Assembly: GCA_009780115.1 (NCBI GenBank)
Contig: WRAQ01000013.1
Coordinates: forward strand, 1-63,867
DNA: 63,867 nucleotides
Source of the DNA: Lachnospiraceae bacterium
GTDB lineage: Bacteria > Bacillota > Clostridia > Lachnospirales > Lachnospiraceae
Direction: 5' to 3'
The notes beneath the pieces are model-generated. The model did not search any database and was not told where the DNA came from. It saw only the letters and a program-made list of their open reading frames with translations. This document shows positions 62,283 to 63,867 of this stretch, piece by piece. The position numbers and the translations under genes were made by a program. How positions within the stretch are numbered: position 1 is the first letter of the stretch; each line of letters opens with the position of its first letter.

Positions 62283-62678
62283 ATGAATATTGCTTTGATT
62301 GCCCATGACTCAAAGAAGAAATTGATGCAGAACTTCTGCATTGCTTATCGCGGCATTTTGTCCAAACATGATTTGTTTGCTACCGGTACTACCGGGCGGT
62401 TGGTCGAAGATGTAACTAATCTTTCAATCCATAAATATCTTGCCGGGCACTTAGGCGGTGAGCAGCAAATCGGCGCCCAAATCGAACACAATTATATTGA
62501 TTTGGTTATTTTTCTGCGTGACCCGCTCGGCCCGAAAAAGCATGAACCGGATGTAAATAATGTCGTGCGTTTATGTGATATGCATAATATCCCCTTAGCA
62601 ACGAATCTTGCAACCGCCGAGTTATTGATAAAATCACTTGACAGAGGAGATATGGAGTGGCGTGAAATTTATAAATAA
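62283..62678 (+). CDS. mgsA: Methylglyoxal synthase
   Basis: The 131-residue enzyme converts dihydroxyacetone phosphate to methylglyoxal and phosphate. IALIAHDSKK, TGTTGRLV, GGEQQIGAQI, FLRDPLGP and PLATNLATAELL are the conserved phosphate-binding and active-site stretches, with Asp in RDPL. GAGGGAAAG precedes the ATG. It overlaps the next gene. Confidence 0.96.
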   Translation: MNIALIAHDSKKKLMQNFCIAYRGILSKHDLFATGTTGRLVEDVTNLSIHKYLAGHLGGEQQIGAQIEHNYIDLVIFLRDPLGPKKHEPDVNNVVRLCDMHNIPLATNLATAELLIKSLDRGDMEWREIYK

Positions 62679-63714
62679 TAAACTGATGCCCGGCGGCATC
62701 AATTCAAAGATAAGGCGAAGTTTTCTCCATAATTGTGATAATTGGCGCGCGCGAAAGAAGATATTTTTGGTTCTTCTTCCGGCCCTGGTTCTTTGTGCCT
62801 GCGGTAACCGGACTATCCCGATGGCTTATCAAGTGAGCAATGAATATGCTGCTTTCAAAATGTTTGACATTCTTGATGAAATGCCGACGGCCCGCCCTTT
62901 TGCCGCCGACCTTGTGGTAGTCCCCGGTGATTATTTCGGGGAAGTAAATCAAGAGATGATGGAAGCAACCGGGGCAGCTATCTTCGGGACTGACGATAAA
63001 AGTATCCTTTATGCGAAAAATATCTATGAGCAGCTTTCCCCGGCTAGTTTGACGAAGATAATGACCGCGCTGGTGGCCCTTAAATATGGCATTATTGATA
63101 CTTTTATAACTGCAAGCGGTAATGTTTCGATTAGTGAAGCCCGGGCCCAGACGGTAGGGCTTGAGAGGGGCGACCAGCTTACTTTGTCCCAGGCTTTGCA
63201 TTTATCTTTAATTAATTCGGCCAATGATGCGGCAATCGTAGTTGCGGAAGGTGTTGCCGGCACGGTTGAGGAATTTGTCCTGCTGATGAACCGCGAAGCA
63301 AGGGCCCTTGGCGCAACTAATACTAATTTCATGAATCCCCATGGCCTTACCCACGAAAATCAGTATTCAACGATATACGACATGTATTTGATTCTTAATG
63401 CGGCGGTGAAATATGATTTATTTAACCATATTATTTCGCTGCCTAGTTATACAACTACATATGTCAGGGCTAACGGGGATACGCGGGAGCTTAGTATCCA
63501 AAATACAAATCAATATCTGCAGGGTTCACAGGATTATCCGGAAAATATAGTTATCATCGGCGGCAAAACCGGAACGACACAAGCGGCGGGGCATTGTCTT
63601 GCGATTGTGGCAAAAAATAACGAAGGAAAAACATTTTTATCGGTTATTATGCGTGCCGATACCCGCGAGAGCGTGTACGACCAGACGACAGAATTGTTAC
63701 GGCAAATTAGGTGA
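62662..63714 (+). CDS. dacA: D-Ala-D-Ala carboxypeptidase lipoprotein (PBP5-like)
   Basis: The ~350-residue exported enzyme trims stem pentapeptides of peptidoglycan. Motifs: Ser129-x-x-Lys in SLTKIM, SAN (~190) and KTGTT (~305). The signal segment KKIFLVLLPALVLCACGN has a lipobox-like LCAC. A GTG start at 62662 is preferred because GGAG lies just before it; a TTG at 62638 and an ATG at 62686 are alternatives. Residues before the signal segment (NKLMPGGINSK...) are encoded by an E3-like palindrome, giving an unusually long cytoplasmic N-terminus. The normal C-terminal PBP5 domain is absent. Confidence 0.88.
   Translation: MKFINNKLMPGGINSKIRRSFLHNCDNWRARKKIFLVLLPALVLCACGNRTIPMAYQVSNEYAAFKMFDILDEMPTARPFAADLVVVPGDYFGEVNQEMMEATGAAIFGTDDKSILYAKNIYEQLSPASLTKIMTALVALKYGIIDTFITASGNVSISEARAQTVGLERGDQLTLSQALHLSLINSANDAAIVVAEGVAGTVEEFVLLMNREARALGATNTNFMNPHGLTHENQYSTIYDMYLILNAAVKYDLFNHIISLPSYTTTYVRANGDTRELSIQNTNQYLQGSQDYPENIVIIGGKTGTTQAAGHCLAIVAKNNEGKTFLSVIMRADTRESVYDQTTELLRQIR
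62681..62739 (+). repeat. E3-like element at the dacA N-terminus
   Basis: AACTGATGCCCGGCGGCATCAA is followed by TTTTCTCCATAATTGTGAT. It parallels the GH39 insert, and the first part is read in the same frame (NKLMPGG against NKLSPGG). Confidence 0.4.
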
Positions 63715-63756
63715 GGTCTTTACTAATAGCAATGAATAGTGTTTATTACTGTTCAG

Positions 63757-63867
63757 ACGTCACTATTCCGCGAGGTGTTTTGCGCGTATTTTGCGCAAAA
63801 TCCCGAGTTGTGATAGCGCCAAATCGCGTTTTTGCGATTTGTGTGCACATTTGTTGCTGTTTACGGC
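63757..63867 (+). repeat. Element E4, copy b (cut by window end)
   Basis: It shares GTCACTATTCCGCGA, a run of TTTTGCGC palindromes, and GTGTGCACATTTGTTGCTGTTTACGGC-like sequence with the copy at 60982. Its right end lies outside the window. Confidence 0.75.

Overview
The window looks like a chromosomal segment of a low-GC, anaerobic, xylan-degrading Firmicute of the class Clostridia, most like Lachnospiraceae. The reasons are AGGAGG-type ribosome binding sites throughout, a minC-minD-minE / mreB-mreC-mreD / PBP2 / rodA block, rubrerythrin, a miaB-mutS-mutL-miaA block, and ABC sugar importers of the LplB/YtcP type that lack their own ATPase. I assign no genus. No rRNA or tRNA gene was seen.

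Layout. (1) 1-13936: a tandemly duplicated cassette of a one-TM exported protein plus a secreted pro-domain. The pro-domain is complete only in the third copy, which continues into a 3709-residue secreted protein (pro-domain, papain/C39-like cysteine protease, RTX-type calcium repeats, Fn3, a calcium-loop RTX-toxin-like domain, and seven ~300-residue GLUG repeats). The two upstream copies stop exactly after the pro-domain, at a palindromic repeat element. (2) 13955-18125: rubrerythrin, a GlgX-like GH13 protein that has lost its nucleophile, a DUF5662 protein and trpS. (3) 18131-18518: an intergenic element whose two ends are each amplified into 34-bp tandem arrays. (4) 18519-26415: a nuclease-like unknown, then miaB, mutS, mutL and miaA. 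(5) 26591-49883: a glucuronoarabinoxylan island with GH51, surface GH10, an ABC importer, GH67, GH43, GH39, an SGNH esterase, uxaC, an SDR-type uxuB, uxuA and GH3, interrupted by a YafQ/DinJ-type toxin-antitoxin pair and two small housekeeping-like genes. (6) 50028-63714: an iron-sulfur aldo/keto reductase, a methionine gamma-lyase-family protein, radC, the rod-shape genes (mreB, mreC, mreD, PBP2), the Min system, rodA, mgsA and a D-Ala-D-Ala carboxypeptidase.

How the xylan genes fit together: the membrane-anchored GH10 xylanase cuts xylan outside the cell. The lipoprotein and two permeases import oligosaccharides. Cytoplasmic GH67 removes (methyl)glucuronate, GH43 and GH51 remove arabinose or xylose side groups, the SGNH enzyme probably removes acetyl groups, and GH39 and GH3 release xylose. 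UxaC, UxuB and UxuA take glucuronate to 2-keto-3-deoxygluconate.

The most unusual property is at the DNA level: at least four families of short palindromic elements, called E1, A, E3 and E4 here, are scattered between genes. E1 supplies the C-termini of truncated genes. The termini of A and E1 differ between copies but stay complementary within each copy. E3 is also found in frame inside three coding sequences. E4 is flanked by a perfect 13-bp direct repeat that duplicates the rodA ribosome binding site.
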